Assembly: GCA_041745765.1 (NCBI GenBank)
Contig: JBGTIH010000027.1
Span: 1-46,704, forward strand
DNA from: JAHCHG01 sp041745765
GTDB lineage: Bacteria > Acidobacteriota > Blastocatellia > Pyrinomonadales > Pyrinomonadaceae
Reading direction: 5' to 3'
DNA: 46,704 nt
The notes beneath the pieces were generated by a model. The model saw only the letters and a program-made list of their open reading frames with translations, did not search any database and was not told where the DNA came from. Both the position numbers and the translations under genes were made by a program. Below are positions 23,833-32,496 of the stretch, piece by piece. Positions within the stretch are counted from its first letter, which is position 1; each line of letters begins with the position of its first letter.

Positions 23833-24075
23833 TTATTGCGCTACACCTTTTCTATAAACCAACTTGTAAAGCAGAATCGTCAAAATAATAGAAATTACTG
23901 CCATCAAAAGCAGCAAAATTACAATTGCGCCCATCGCCACGACCAAACCGAGTCCCGGAAAAACGACACTTCCTGCGTCGGCAATCCACGCAATTATTGA
24001 TAATAAACAAAGTAGAGAAACTATTAATGAAATAAACGCGGAAATTAAAAATAAAATTTTCATCAAATAATTCAT
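23833..24075 (-). CDS. Small membrane protein
   Basis: 80 residues with two hydrophobic segments (ILFLISAFISLIVSLLCLLS and VVAMGAIVILLLLMAVISII) joined by a short loop containing Asp, and a short basic tail (LVYRKGVAQ). No signal peptidase site is evident. First chromosomal gene right of the element. It starts 4 nt after the stop of the DUF5996 gene on the same strand, so they may be co-transcribed. Function unknown. Confidence 0.7.
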   Translation of the reverse strand: MNYLMKILFLISAFISLIVSLLCLLSIIAWIADAGSVVFPGLGLVVAMGAIVILLLLMAVISIILTILLYKLVYRKGVAQ

Positions 24076-24079
24076 TTTA

Positions 24080-24991
24080 CTATTTCAATTTTTCGCTCCA
24101 ATCAATCTCCAATTTTTCCCTGTCCCAACCCGCCAGATTCGCGCCGGCTTCGTAAGTTGTCTGCATAAAATCTAAAATTGTTTGATCGGGATTTTCCGAA
24201 TTGCGAACGTCTTCGTATTTCAGGAAAAATTCGCTCATCTCTTTTGAGTAAAATGCTTGTGCAGGTTTTACTTTTTGTTCGCCGAAACCTTCCGGCGCGG
24301 GCGCGTGATAGGCGTAAAAGGCGGCTTCGCCAAACCCTTTTCCCGTCCAGAAACCGTGGCTGATTACTTCCTCATCGTAAGCGATGCGCGTAATTCGGTC
24401 GGCGTTTTCGCGCGGCGGCGCACTTCGACCGCAAAATCTCGTTACCGCCAAATCGAAACTTCCCCAGAAAAAATGTACGGGCGAACATTTGCCGTTAAAA
24501 TGCGAACGGAATTCTTTAAAAACCCGGTCAATATTCGAAAGAATACGGAAAAATGTTTCGACATATTTTTTATCGTAAGATTTATGCTCGTGATCTTCGG
24601 TAAACGGAATCGGATTTTCGAGCTCGTCCGGCACGGCTGTAATTTTTACTTCGATGCCGTTTGCCTTTAAATGGCTCATCAATTTCCGGTAAAAATCGGC
24701 GACCGTCATCGGCTCTAAGTCAAACGAAAATCCATCGTTAAAACTCGTTCGGACGATCAATTGATGGCTTAAAAAATCGAAATCAATCGAAAAATTTTGG
24801 TCGTCGCAGGGCATTACGGAAGTCGTCAACCCGCGCGGCGTAACATAGAGCGGAACATTCCACCATTGATTTGTCAGAGGAACTTGCACAAGCCGGATTT
24901 TGCCGACGATCTGCGTCCATAAATGTAAAGTGTCATTTGTGTCCTGCCATTCATCGAGCGGCAAAGCCGGATATTTTTCAATTTCACTCAT
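24080..24991 (-). CDS. DUF5996 family protein
   Basis: 303 residues from ATG 24991 (MSEIEKYPALPLDEW); an in-frame ATG at 25030 would overlap the upstream gene. Family signatures: DTLHLWTQIVGKIRL, NVPLYVTPRGLTTS, KCSPVHFFWGSFDLAVTRF and SGRxAPP-like GRSAPPREN. The family is widespread but uncharacterised; the conserved His, Trp and Asp residues suggest an enzyme. Downstream of the amphi-Trp gene on the same strand. Confidence 0.85.
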   Translation of the reverse strand: MSEIEKYPALPLDEWQDTNDTLHLWTQIVGKIRLVQVPLTNQWWNVPLYVTPRGLTTSVMPCDDQNFSIDFDFLSHQLIVRTSFNDGFSFDLEPMTVADFYRKLMSHLKANGIEVKITAVPDELENPIPFTEDHEHKSYDKKYVETFFRILSNIDRVFKEFRSHFNGKCSPVHFFWGSFDLAVTRFCGRSAPPRENADRITRIAYDEEVISHGFWTGKGFGEAAFYAYHAPAPEGFGEQKVKPAQAFYSKEMSEFFLKYEDVRNSENPDQTILDFMQTTYEAGANLAGWDREKLEIDWSEKLK

Positions 24992-25014
24992 AATTTTTAA
25001 TTTTTGGTTTGATT

Positions 25015-25242
25015 TTAAGCTTTCCGCCATTTTATTTCGATTTCCATTTCTTCATCAACGCCCTCGCGTTCGTATTCAAATTCGACGGTCGCCGTCGGCG
25101 GAACGTAAATTCGCTCGCCCGCGATCTGGATTTCAAATGTTTTTTCCTGTTCAAGCGCGTCGGCTAAACGCCGCAGTTTGTCAACGACTTCTTTGTTTGA
25201 ATAAGTTTTTTCAACGTCAATTTCTTTCATTTCTTCTTTCAT
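25015..25242 (-). CDS. Amphi-Trp domain protein
   Basis: 75 residues from ATG 25242, which follows gggag; an upstream in-frame ATG (25263) would swallow that signal. The sequence fits the amphi-Trp domain: KLRRLADALEQEKTFEIQI, then the strand RIYVPPTATVEFEYERE and the terminal EMEIEIKWRKA with the conserved Trp. Small acidic domain of unknown function. Its 3' end approaches the DUF5996 gene closely. Confidence 0.8.
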   Translation of the reverse strand: MKEEMKEIDVEKTYSNKEVVDKLRRLADALEQEKTFEIQIAGERIYVPPTATVEFEYEREGVDEEMEIEIKWRKA

Positions 25243-25274
25243 AATTTTTCTCCCTTTGTTCAAATTTCCGTTTA

Positions 25275-26375
25275 TTATAAAACTTTTTGCCTGAGAAACT
25301 GAAACTCGATATTTTCTAATTTTTTCTTCGCCGCTTTGATCGCTTCCAAGGATTCGTCAATTCCAATCCAATTTCTGCCGAGTTCGTTTGCCGCAAAAAG
25401 CGTCGTTCCCGAACCGCAAAAGCAGTCAAGAATCAGCTCGCCTTCGTTTGAAGATGCGGAAATTATTGTTTTCAGCATTTCGAGATTTTTCTCGGTTGGA
25501 TAAACGGGAAATTGTGCGTCTTTATATTCCCAGATGTCTTGTTTTTTCTTGCCTTTTTGCTCATCGGCGTAGATTTTTCGGCGCGGATTGCCGTTTTTCG
25601 ACCATTCGATTAAACCTTTTTCGTCGAGTTTTTCCAACTCTTCCGGCGCGGTTCGCCAATGTCTGCCGCTCGGCGGGAAAATTCCGCGCCACGACTTTCC
25701 GGTTTTTCCGCCTTTTGTTTCGCCGGGCGCGTGCAGCGGAATCGTCGTGTAAAATCTGCCGTCCGCGTCGGTTTTTTTGAAAAGTTTTTTAATTTCTTTT
25801 GCGGAAAACGCTTCGCGCGGTTCGTTCCAGGTTGCGTTTTTGCTTTTTGAATAAAACAAAATTACATCTTTAATGTTGCCGAAAGCTTTGCGTTTGAAGT
25901 TTTTAGGATTGCATTTAATCCGCGTAATATCGCTGCGAAAATTTGATACGCCGAAAATTTCGTCCATTATGATTTTAACGTAATGACCGATTTTATTATC
26001 CGTGTGCAGATAAATAGAAGATTTTTCCGACATCAATTCGCGCAGGAAAATCAGGCGTTCGCGCAAAAATTCCAAAAACCGTGCGCCGCTCAAATTGTCC
26101 GTGTAAGCGATTTTGTCCGTCAGGCTTCGGCTGATCGAATTTGCCCGCGCGTCGCCGATCGAGAAATTTTTCCCCGTCGCAAAAGGCGGATCAATATAAA
26201 CCAAATCTATTTTAGATCCGAGATTTTGCGCGTCGAGCAGATATTTTAAAACGCCGAGGTTTTCGCCTTGAATAAGTTTGTTTGGAGCGGAATTCCATTT
26301 TGAATTTAATTTTGCGGGCAAAGTTTGCGCGAGAATTTCAGCTTCGGATTTTTTGCCGTCGTAAATTAAATTCAT
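25275..26375 (-). CDS. Site-specific DNA methyltransferase (N6-A/N4-C, beta-type), apparently orphan
   Basis: 366 residues from ATG 26375 (MNLIYDGKK); an earlier in-frame ATG (26396) lies inside a repeat hairpin and is rejected. The catalytic motif IV is DLVYIDPPFATG and the SAM motif I is LILDCFCGSGTTLFA near the C-terminus, the beta-class order. The long region between them (about 160-300) with FYSKSKNATWNEPREAF and IFPPSGRHWRT is the usual Mod-like/target-recognition area. No restriction subunit is adjacent, so it is either a solitary epigenetic methylase or a remnant of a restriction system. Recognition sequence unknown. Confidence 0.88.
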   Translation of the reverse strand: MNLIYDGKKSEAEILAQTLPAKLNSKWNSAPNKLIQGENLGVLKYLLDAQNLGSKIDLVYIDPPFATGKNFSIGDARANSISRSLTDKIAYTDNLSGARFLEFLRERLIFLRELMSEKSSIYLHTDNKIGHYVKIIMDEIFGVSNFRSDITRIKCNPKNFKRKAFGNIKDVILFYSKSKNATWNEPREAFSAKEIKKLFKKTDADGRFYTTIPLHAPGETKGGKTGKSWRGIFPPSGRHWRTAPEELEKLDEKGLIEWSKNGNPRRKIYADEQKGKKKQDIWEYKDAQFPVYPTEKNLEMLKTIISASSNEGELILDCFCGSGTTLFAANELGRNWIGIDESLEAIKAAKKKLENIEFQFLRQKVL

Positions 26376-26381
26376 TTTCTG

Positions 26382-26476
26382 TCCACAGATAAACACAGAT
26401 GAACACAGATTCTTAAATCAATTTGAAGTTTGAAATCTTAAATTTGAAATCAAAATTATCTGTGTTTATCTGTGGA
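26382..26476. repeat. Word-type inverted repeat (cacagat family)
   Basis: tccacagataaacacagat (26382-26400) pairs perfectly over 19 bp with 26458-26476. Inside the loop is another word array (tttgaaatcttaaatttgaa). It lies between the methyltransferase start and the TlpA gene end. The same word reappears at 29310-29383. Confidence 0.85.
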
Positions 26477-26490
26477 TAATTAAAAAAATC

Positions 26491-27075
26491 TTACTGTTTC
26501 AAGGCTTTTTCTACTGCCTTGTCTAAATCGTTTTTTATCTTCAGATCGTAGCCGACGAATTTTTCGACCATATTGCCTTCGCGGTCGAGAAGGATCATTT
26601 GCGGAATCGCCGTATTTGTTGCAAAGACAAAACTTGTCAGCGCGTCTTCGGGCGTGGCGAGCGTGTAATTGATCTTCAAACGCTCGGCAAATTCGGGAAC
26701 TTTAAGCCGGTCGTCGCTATCGGAGTGCATACCGATAATTTCAAAACCTTGCGCTTGATGCTTTGTCTGTAATTCATTTAAATGCGGAATCGCGTCCAGA
26801 CACGGCGGGCAATAGGTCGCCCAAAAATCGAGAATGACGACTTTTCCTTTCAGATCGGCGAGAGTTTTTTCTGCGCCGTCGGCGTTCGTTTTTCCGTCAA
26901 ATTCAACAAAACGCATTTCGGGAATCGGTTTTCGCGGCGGCATCGGCGCATTTGTCGTCGGCAGATTGTTGATTTTGACCGGTTGATTTGAAACTGACAC
27001 GGGCGCGGCGGCAGGTTTGCAGGCAATTGCCAGCAAAAGGTAAAAAGTCAAAGGTAAAAGGTAAAACTTTCGCAT
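26491..27075 (-). CDS. TlpA/ResA-like thiol-disulfide lipoprotein
   Basis: 194 residues. Signal peptide ends in a lipobox (LLLAIAC), so it is probably anchored in a membrane facing the periplasm. After a Pro/Thr-rich linker comes a thioredoxin fold with the redox pair in DFWATYCPPCLD and the cis-Pro strand AIPQMILLD. Such proteins reduce disulfides, for example in cytochrome c maturation. The N-terminal codons (LLPLTFYLLL) are written in a repeated DNA word (aaaggtaaaa, 27045-27067), so the signal peptide seems to have arisen from an intergenic-type repeat. Confidence 0.88.
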   Translation of the reverse strand: MRKFYLLPLTFYLLLAIACKPAAAPVSVSNQPVKINNLPTTNAPMPPRKPIPEMRFVEFDGKTNADGAEKTLADLKGKVVILDFWATYCPPCLDAIPHLNELQTKHQAQGFEIIGMHSDSDDRLKVPEFAERLKINYTLATPEDALTSFVFATNTAIPQMILLDREGNMVEKFVGYDLKIKNDLDKAVEKALKQ

Positions 27076-27089
27076 AATTTATAAGAATT

Positions 27090-27196
27090 TTAACGCAAAG
27101 ACGCGATGGCGCAAAGGCGCAAAAAGATTTTTTATATTAGAATTTTTGCAAAATTGATTTATTCGCCACTTTGCGACTTTGCGACTTTGCGTTAAA
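27090..27196. repeat. Word-type inverted repeat (gcaaagacgcg family)
   Basis: The left array ttaacgcaaagacgcgatgg and following gcgcaaaggcgcaaaa (27090-27124) opposes the right array gccactttgcgactttgcga plus ctttgcgttaaaa (27165-27196). Imperfect hairpin with arms over 30 nt. It lies between divergent genes (TlpA and the NifU-like gene). Confidence 0.8.
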
Positions 27197-27205
27197 AATT
27201 AAAGC

Positions 27206-27793
27206 GTGAATTTTTATCCGAAGAAAATAAATGAAAGATTTCAAAAGCCGCAAAATGCCGGAAAAGTGAAAGAAGCGAACGCGGTCGGAACGAATGCGAC
27301 TTTTGTCTGCGGCGCGGTTTTGCGTCTGACTTTGCGAATTGATATTAAAACAAAGGAAATTCTCGAAGCGAAATTCAAAACTTCGGGTTGTGGTTTTTTA
27401 ATTGCTTCGGCGGATGTTTTGACGCAGAAAATCGTCGGGCGCAAATTGACCGAATTTAACGCTTTGGAAACGGGAAGTTTGCAGGACGAAATTGAAAATG
27501 AACTAGAAATTTTTGAAGAAAATCGTACGCATTGTTTCAAGGTTTCTTTTCAAACTTTGCAAGACGCATTTGCGGATTTTCGCGCCTTTCAAATCGAGGA
27601 ATTCACGGGCGAAAAAGCTCTGATCTGCACGTGTTTCGGCGTTTCGGAAGAACGGATCGAAATGGCAATCGCGGAGGAAAATCTCGCATCGGTCGAAGAA
27701 GTCGGCGAAGCGTGCAATGCCGGAACGGGTTGCGGTTCGTGTCAGCCGCTTATTCAGGAAATAATTGATACGAAATATGATATTTTCAATTGA
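27206..27793 (+). CDS. IscU/NifU-like protein fused to a BFD-type [2Fe-2S] domain
   Basis: 195 residues. Residues 1-125 resemble the Fe-S scaffold IscU, with the three ligand cysteines at 35 (FVCGAV), 62 (TSGCGF) and 110 (THCFKV). The normally invariant Asp of CGD is Ala37 here. Residues 140-190 form a bacterioferritin-associated-ferredoxin domain with C141xC143 and C176xxC179 (ICTCFGVSEERI, GTGCGSCQPL), as in the central part of NifU. The NifU C-terminal domain is absent. Predicted role is cluster storage or assembly. No isc or suf genes are nearby. The gene starts inside the gap after a repeat hairpin and has no obvious Shine-Dalgarno. Confidence 0.8.
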   Translation: MNFYPKKINERFQKPQNAGKVKEANAVGTNATFVCGAVLRLTLRIDIKTKEILEAKFKTSGCGFLIASADVLTQKIVGRKLTEFNALETGSLQDEIENELEIFEENRTHCFKVSFQTLQDAFADFRAFQIEEFTGEKALICTCFGVSEERIEMAIAEENLASVEEVGEACNAGTGCGSCQPLIQEIIDTKYDIFN

Positions 27794-27911
27794 AATTTTT
27801 GTGCTATAATCTTTAGACTTGGAACGCAATTTTAGCGTTATAATTTATTTTAGGAGATTTAGCGCGATTAAAAAAATCGCACATCACGAAACGTAAATCG
27901 CAAATTAAATA

Positions 27912-29300
27912 ATGGACGATCCTGCCAGTTTATTCTTACTGTTCGCCGCCGAAACCGCTTCGGTCGAAATTCCGACACTTTTTTCCACAATACTTAATTT
28001 TTTATTGGTTCTCTTTCTGGTGCTTGGCAACGGATTTTTTGTTGCGAGCGAATTCGCGCTGGTTGCCGTCAGAAAATCGCGCATCGAAGCACTCGTCGCC
28101 GAAGGCAACAAAGCCGCTGAAAGACTTTTGCCGCTTTTGAATAATCTCAATGCCTATATTTCTGCGACGCAGCTCGGCATTACAATTTTTTCGCTCGGTT
28201 TGGGTTATGTTGCCGAACCGGCGATTGTTAAAGTAATCGAGCCGCTTTTGCTTAATTTTGCCGCCGCCGCAAACTGGCAATTTCTCGCTTCGCCGACTCT
28301 AGCGCACGCCATTTCATTTGCGATTGCGTTTTCGATCATTACATTTATGCACATCGTTTTCGGCGAACTCGCGCCGAAAACCGCCGCGCTTGAATTGTCG
28401 GAAAAAGTTTCGATGATTATCGCTCTGCCGCTCCAGATTTTTTACAAGATTTTTTATTATCCGATTCGTCTGCTCGATTGGGCTGGAACAAAAACCGTTA
28501 GAATTTTCGGGCTTCGTCCGTCCGGCGAACACGGTTCGAGCTACACCGAAGACGAAATCCGCCAGCTCGTCAGAGTTTCGCACGAAAGCGGTTTTTTGAA
28601 TGAAGAAGAGCAAAAATTGATCAATCAGGTTTTTGAGTTTTCCGAAACAATCGTCCGCGAAGCGATGATTCCGCGTACGGAAATCATCGCCGTTCCGTAC
28701 ACCGCTTCGCCCGAAGAAATCGCCAGAGTTTTCCGCCAATACGGTTATTCGCGCCTGCCGGTTTACCGCGATTCGCTCGATGATATTTTGGGCGTGATTC
28801 ACAGCAAGGACGTAATGCAGTATTTACTGGTTAAACCGCGCGCTTTCAAGCTCGAGAGAGTTTTAAAAAAACCGCTTTACGTCGTTGATACGGCGCGGCT
28901 CGAAGACGTTTTGCGCCAGATGCAGCGGTCGAAAACGCATTTCGGCTTTGTCGTTGACGAACACGGCGGAATCGAGGGAATCATCACGCTCGAAGACCTT
29001 CTGGAAGAAATCGTCGGCGATATTTCCGACGAACACGACGAAGAAGTCAACGAACAAATCAACGAACAAGCCGACGGAAGCTACATTTTAGACGGCGGAC
29101 TCGCCGTGCGCGATCTGAACAAACGCCTCGATCTGCATCTTCCCGTGTCCGAAGGCTACACGACGATTGCCGGTTTTTTAATGAACGAATCGGGCGAAAT
29201 TCTTCAGGAAGGCGAAGAAGTAAAATACAACGGACATATTTTTAAAATCGAAACGGTAGATAAACGCCGGATTTTGAAAGTTCGGATGGAAAAAAGCTGA
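27912..29300 (+). CDS. CNNM/CorC (HlyC) family transporter with CBS pair
   Basis: 462 residues. N-terminal DUF21/CNNM membrane domain with about four hydrophobic segments (FLLVLFLVLGNGFFVASEFA, LGITIFSLGLG, AISFAIAFSIITFMHIVFGE). Then two CBS domains (MIPRTEIIAVPYTAS...; KKPLYVVDTARLED...VVDEHGGIEGIITLEDLLEE) and a C-terminal CorC_HlyC domain (DGSYILDGGLAVRDLNK...). The family exports Mg or Co or other divalent ions. ATG 27912 has no near Shine-Dalgarno; the leader has a TATAAT at about 27814 and two small hairpins (27823-27839, 27864-27880) that could regulate translation. Confidence 0.9.
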   Translation: MDDPASLFLLFAAETASVEIPTLFSTILNFLLVLFLVLGNGFFVASEFALVAVRKSRIEALVAEGNKAAERLLPLLNNLNAYISATQLGITIFSLGLGYVAEPAIVKVIEPLLLNFAAAANWQFLASPTLAHAISFAIAFSIITFMHIVFGELAPKTAALELSEKVSMIIALPLQIFYKIFYYPIRLLDWAGTKTVRIFGLRPSGEHGSSYTEDEIRQLVRVSHESGFLNEEEQKLINQVFEFSETIVREAMIPRTEIIAVPYTASPEEIARVFRQYGYSRLPVYRDSLDDILGVIHSKDVMQYLLVKPRAFKLERVLKKPLYVVDTARLEDVLRQMQRSKTHFGFVVDEHGGIEGIITLEDLLEEIVGDISDEHDEEVNEQINEQADGSYILDGGLAVRDLNKRLDLHLPVSEGYTTIAGFLMNESGEILQEGEEVKYNGHIFKIETVDKRRILKVRMEKS

Positions 29301-29309
29301 GAATTTTTT

Positions 29310-29383
29310 AAACCACAGATTTTCACAGATTGACACGGATAAAAGATATTGAATCTGTGTTTATCGGTGTTTATCTGTGGTTT
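29310..29383. repeat. Word-type inverted repeat (cacagat family)
   Basis: aaaccacagattttcacaga (from 29310) opposes tttatctgtggttt ending at 29383; each arm is built from 10-12-nt variants of cacagat/cacggat. It sits between corC and eno and may act as a terminator-like structure. Same word family as 26382-26476. Confidence 0.85.
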
Positions 29384-29466
29384 CATTTTTGTTTTTAACT
29401 GCGTTTCACGTTAAATTTAATGATAAAGTTTTTAATAAAAATCTATTTTCAGGAGCAATTTATAAA

Positions 29467-30756
29467 ATGAGTTTAATCGAAGAAATCTGGGCGCGTGAGA
29501 TTTTGGATTCGCGCGGGAATCCGACTCTGGAAGCGGAAGTTACATTAGAATCAGGCGTTCAAGGTCGTGCGGCGGTGCCAAGCGGCGCGTCAACGGGCGA
29601 AAATGAAGCGGTCGAACTGCGCGACGGAGACAACGCGCGTTATTTAGGCAAAGGAGTTTTGCAGGCGGTTGAAAACGTCAATGAAAAAATCAGTTACGAA
29701 CTCGAAGGGATTGACGCGCTCGATCAAACTTTGATTGACGAAACTCTGATCGCGCTCGACGGCACGGAAAATAAATCGAATTTGGGCGCAAATGCGATGC
29801 TGGCGGTGTCGCTTGCGGCGGCGCGGGCGGCGGCGAATTTTGTGGAAATGCCGCTTTACCGCTACATCGGCGGCACGAACGCAAAAACATTGCCGACGCC
29901 GATGATGAATATTATCAACGGCGGTTCGCACGCCGATAACAACGTGGATTTTCAGGAATTTATGATTATGCCGGTCGGTGCAGAATCTTTTTCGGAAGCA
30001 CTTCGCGCAGGCGCGGAAATTTTTCATAATTTGAAAAAAGTTCTCGCATCACGCGGATATTCGACAGCAGTCGGCGACGAAGGCGGTTTCGCGCCGAATC
30101 TGAAATCGAACGAAGAAGCGATTGAAACAATCCTCGAAGCCATCGAAAAAGCGGGATATTCAGCGGGCGAAGACATCTTACTCGCACTCGATCCGGCGGC
30201 AAGCGAATTTTATTCAAATGAAAAATACGTTTTCAAAAAGAGCGATAAACGTGAATTATCAAGCGAAGAAATGGCTGATTACTGGATTGATTGGACTGAA
30301 AAATATCCGATCATCTCCATCGAAGACGGAATGGCGGAAAACGATTGGACGGGCTGGAAATATCTGAACGAAAAGATCGGCAAAAAAGTCCAACTCGTCG
30401 GCGACGATCTTTTTGTAACGAATGTTAAATTTTTGCAGCGCGGAATTGATGAAAATGCAGCGAATTCGATTCTTATAAAAGTTAATCAAATCGGCACTCT
30501 GACCGAAACTTTGGACACAATCGAGCTTGCCAAAACCAATAATATGACGTGCGTTATCTCGCATCGTTCGGGCGAAACGGAAGATTCGTTTATCGCCGAT
30601 TTAGCCGTTGCGACCAACGCCGGACAGATTAAAACCGGAAGTTTATCGCGTTCCGACCGCATCGCCAAATACAATCAATTACTCAGAATCGAAGAAGATT
30701 TAGGCGAATCGGCGCGATATTCGGGACGCAAATCTTTTTATCAAATTAAAGGTTAA
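29467..30756 (+). CDS. eno: Enolase
   Basis: 429 residues from ATG 29467, preceded by caggag; an in-frame ATG at 29377 is rejected since MSLIEEIWAREILDSRGNPT is the family N-terminus. Converts 2-phosphoglycerate to phosphoenolpyruvate, glycolysis. Motifs: VPSGASTGENEAVELRDGD, GDEGGFAPNLKSNEEA, IEDGMAENDWTGW (metal ligands), LIKVNQIGTLTETLD (catalytic Lys region) and SHRSGETEDSFIADLAV. Length is normal; it is flanked by repeat hairpins on both sides, so it is probably monocistronic. Confidence 0.97.
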   Translation: MSLIEEIWAREILDSRGNPTLEAEVTLESGVQGRAAVPSGASTGENEAVELRDGDNARYLGKGVLQAVENVNEKISYELEGIDALDQTLIDETLIALDGTENKSNLGANAMLAVSLAAARAAANFVEMPLYRYIGGTNAKTLPTPMMNIINGGSHADNNVDFQEFMIMPVGAESFSEALRAGAEIFHNLKKVLASRGYSTAVGDEGGFAPNLKSNEEAIETILEAIEKAGYSAGEDILLALDPAASEFYSNEKYVFKKSDKRELSSEEMADYWIDWTEKYPIISIEDGMAENDWTGWKYLNEKIGKKVQLVGDDLFVTNVKFLQRGIDENAANSILIKVNQIGTLTETLDTIELAKTNNMTCVISHRSGETEDSFIADLAVATNAGQIKTGSLSRSDRIAKYNQLLRIEEDLGESARYSGRKSFYQIKG

Positions 30757-30766
30757 AGTTTTATTA

Positions 30767-30838
30767 GCCACGAACAAACACGAATTTTCACGAAAATTAT
30801 TAAAATTTCTTTCGTGTCTTTTCGTGTTTGTTCGTGGC
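30767..30838. repeat. Word-type inverted repeat (cacgaa family)
   Basis: gccacgaacaaacacgaatt plus ttcacgaaa (30767-30795) opposes tttcgtgtcttttcgtgttt plus gttcgtggc (30810-30838). Arms are near-perfect over 29 nt with a 14-nt loop. It ends 11 nt before the next start codon, so it could influence both termination of eno and translation of the next gene. Confidence 0.85.
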
Positions 30839-30849
30839 AAAAATCTTTT

Positions 30850-31896
30850 ATGAAAATCTTGATCATCGGCGGCACGAAGTTTTTAGGACGGCATCTTTTG
30901 GACGCGGCTTTGCGGAAAAATCACGAAGTCGCGCTTTTTAATCGCGGCAAAAAATATGCGGACGAGGAAATCCCGAACGTCGAACAAATTCACGGCGACC
31001 GCAATTTCGATTTGGAAAAATTGAATGGCAGAAATTTCGATGCCGTGATTGACACGTGCGGATATCTGCCGCAAACGGTGAAGACTTCCGCCGAATTTTT
31101 CAAGGATAAAGCCGGACAATACGTTTTTATTTCGAGCGGTTCGGTTTATGCGTATGGGATGAAAGCCGATTACGACGAAACGGCTGAAACGGCGAAACTT
31201 TCCGAAAATGAGCGCGAAAAGTTTGAAAATTTCGATCCCGCGCAGGAATTAAACGGTTTGGTTTTGGGCGAAAGCTACGGTGCGCTCAAAAAGCTCTGCG
31301 AAGAAGCGGCTGAAAGAGCAATGCCGAAACGCGTTCTAAATGTCCGCGCTGGAATGATCGTCGGCGCGTTTGATTGGACTGATCGTTTTTCGTATTGGGT
31401 AATGAGAATTTCAAAAGGCGGCGAAATTCTCGCTCCCGGCAGCGCGGAAAATTTCGTTCAATTAGTTGATGCAAAAGATTTATCCGAATGGATTATCAAA
31501 GCGGTCGAAGAAAATGTCTGCGGAATTTACAACGTAACAAGCAAATCGCTCGATCTGACATTTGGAAAAATACTCGATGAGATAAAAGCAGCGACCGAAG
31601 CGCAAGCTGAATTTATCTGGGCAAGCGAGAAATTTTTAACCGAAAACAAAATCGCACCGTGGAGCGAAATGCCTTTTTATCTGCCCGAATCTGACGAAAA
31701 CACAAAGACTTTTCTGACGATGAATGTTGATAAAGCACTCGAAAAAGGCTTGAAATTCCGACCTTTGAAGGAAACGATTTTAGCAGTTTTGAATTGGCGC
31801 AAAACGCAAGATTTTGAAATGAAAGCCGGAATTTCGGCTGAAAGAGAAAAGGAATTAATCCTTAAAATGCAAGAAACGCCCAAACTTGATTTATAA
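30850..31896 (+). CDS. NAD-dependent epimerase/dehydratase (extended SDR)
   Basis: 348 residues from ATG 30850 (MKILIIGGTKFLGRHLL); the earlier in-frame ATG 30814 lies inside the repeat hairpin. The Rossmann motif GGTKFLG, FISSGSVYAYG (catalytic Ser) and SYGALKKLCE (YxxxK) are all present. The C-terminal half (FGKILDEIKAAT, FLPES-like FYLPESDENT) is typical of the CSP41/isoflavone-reductase-like group whose substrates are mostly unknown. No sugar-biosynthesis neighbours are adjacent. Confidence 0.85.
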   Translation: MKILIIGGTKFLGRHLLDAALRKNHEVALFNRGKKYADEEIPNVEQIHGDRNFDLEKLNGRNFDAVIDTCGYLPQTVKTSAEFFKDKAGQYVFISSGSVYAYGMKADYDETAETAKLSENEREKFENFDPAQELNGLVLGESYGALKKLCEEAAERAMPKRVLNVRAGMIVGAFDWTDRFSYWVMRISKGGEILAPGSAENFVQLVDAKDLSEWIIKAVEENVCGIYNVTSKSLDLTFGKILDEIKAATEAQAEFIWASEKFLTENKIAPWSEMPFYLPESDENTKTFLTMNVDKALEKGLKFRPLKETILAVLNWRKTQDFEMKAGISAEREKELILKMQETPKLDL

Positions 31897-31961
31897 TTAA
31901 ATCTTCAAACTTTTGGATTCCTTCTTAGAGAGAATTTGACTGACAGACGAGTGAAAAGAAT

Positions 31962-32456
31962 ATGAAAAATATCAGATTCGCGATTTCTTTAAAAGTGTTT
32001 ATTTTTCTTGGGATATTCAGCCTGTCAGTATTTGCTCAAAACAGCGAAAAGCCGAAAAATATCGGTCAAAATCAGAAATCCCGGGAAAACTCGAAAAGCA
32101 GTTCGAATTTAGATCTGGAAAATACAAGTTGGCTGCTGATTGAAATAAAAGACTATACAATACCCGAATTAAAACGTCCGGTTTATCTTCAATTTAATCA
32201 AAAAGATAAGCTTGTAACGTCTTCCGGCTTGTGCAATACGGTTAGCGGAAATTATAAAAGGGACAATAAAAAAAACAGTTTGATGATAAGTCTGAGACCG
32301 TCAACCCTTTTAGGCTGCGATCCTGAAAACGAAGTCGAGCAAACTCTGGGAAGGTCGTTAAAAATGGTAAACCGCTTTGAAATCGCCGATGAAAATCTTT
32401 ATTTATATCAAGGAAAAGCTCTTTTGATAAAATTGATTGCCGGCAAAGAACAGTAA
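31962..32456 (+). CDS. META-domain secreted protein
   Basis: 164 residues. Signal peptide (ISLKVFIFLGIFSLSVFAQ) then a polar linker and a META/HslJ-like domain: LENTSWLLIEIKD, YLQFNQKDKLVTSSGLCNTV, SGNYKRD and STLLGCDPENEVEQTLGRSL. META domains form small beta barrels in envelope proteins linked to stress or drug tolerance. The Cys in SGLCNT replaces the usual Gly/Gly-Cys pattern only slightly. Followed by a small membrane protein gene. Confidence 0.82.
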   Translation: MKNIRFAISLKVFIFLGIFSLSVFAQNSEKPKNIGQNQKSRENSKSSSNLDLENTSWLLIEIKDYTIPELKRPVYLQFNQKDKLVTSSGLCNTVSGNYKRDNKKNSLMISLRPSTLLGCDPENEVEQTLGRSLKMVNRFEIADENLYLYQGKALLIKLIAGKEQ

Positions 32457-32496
32457 AAAAAATACTTGTGACCGGTTTCGGCGCAGAGAAAAAAAT

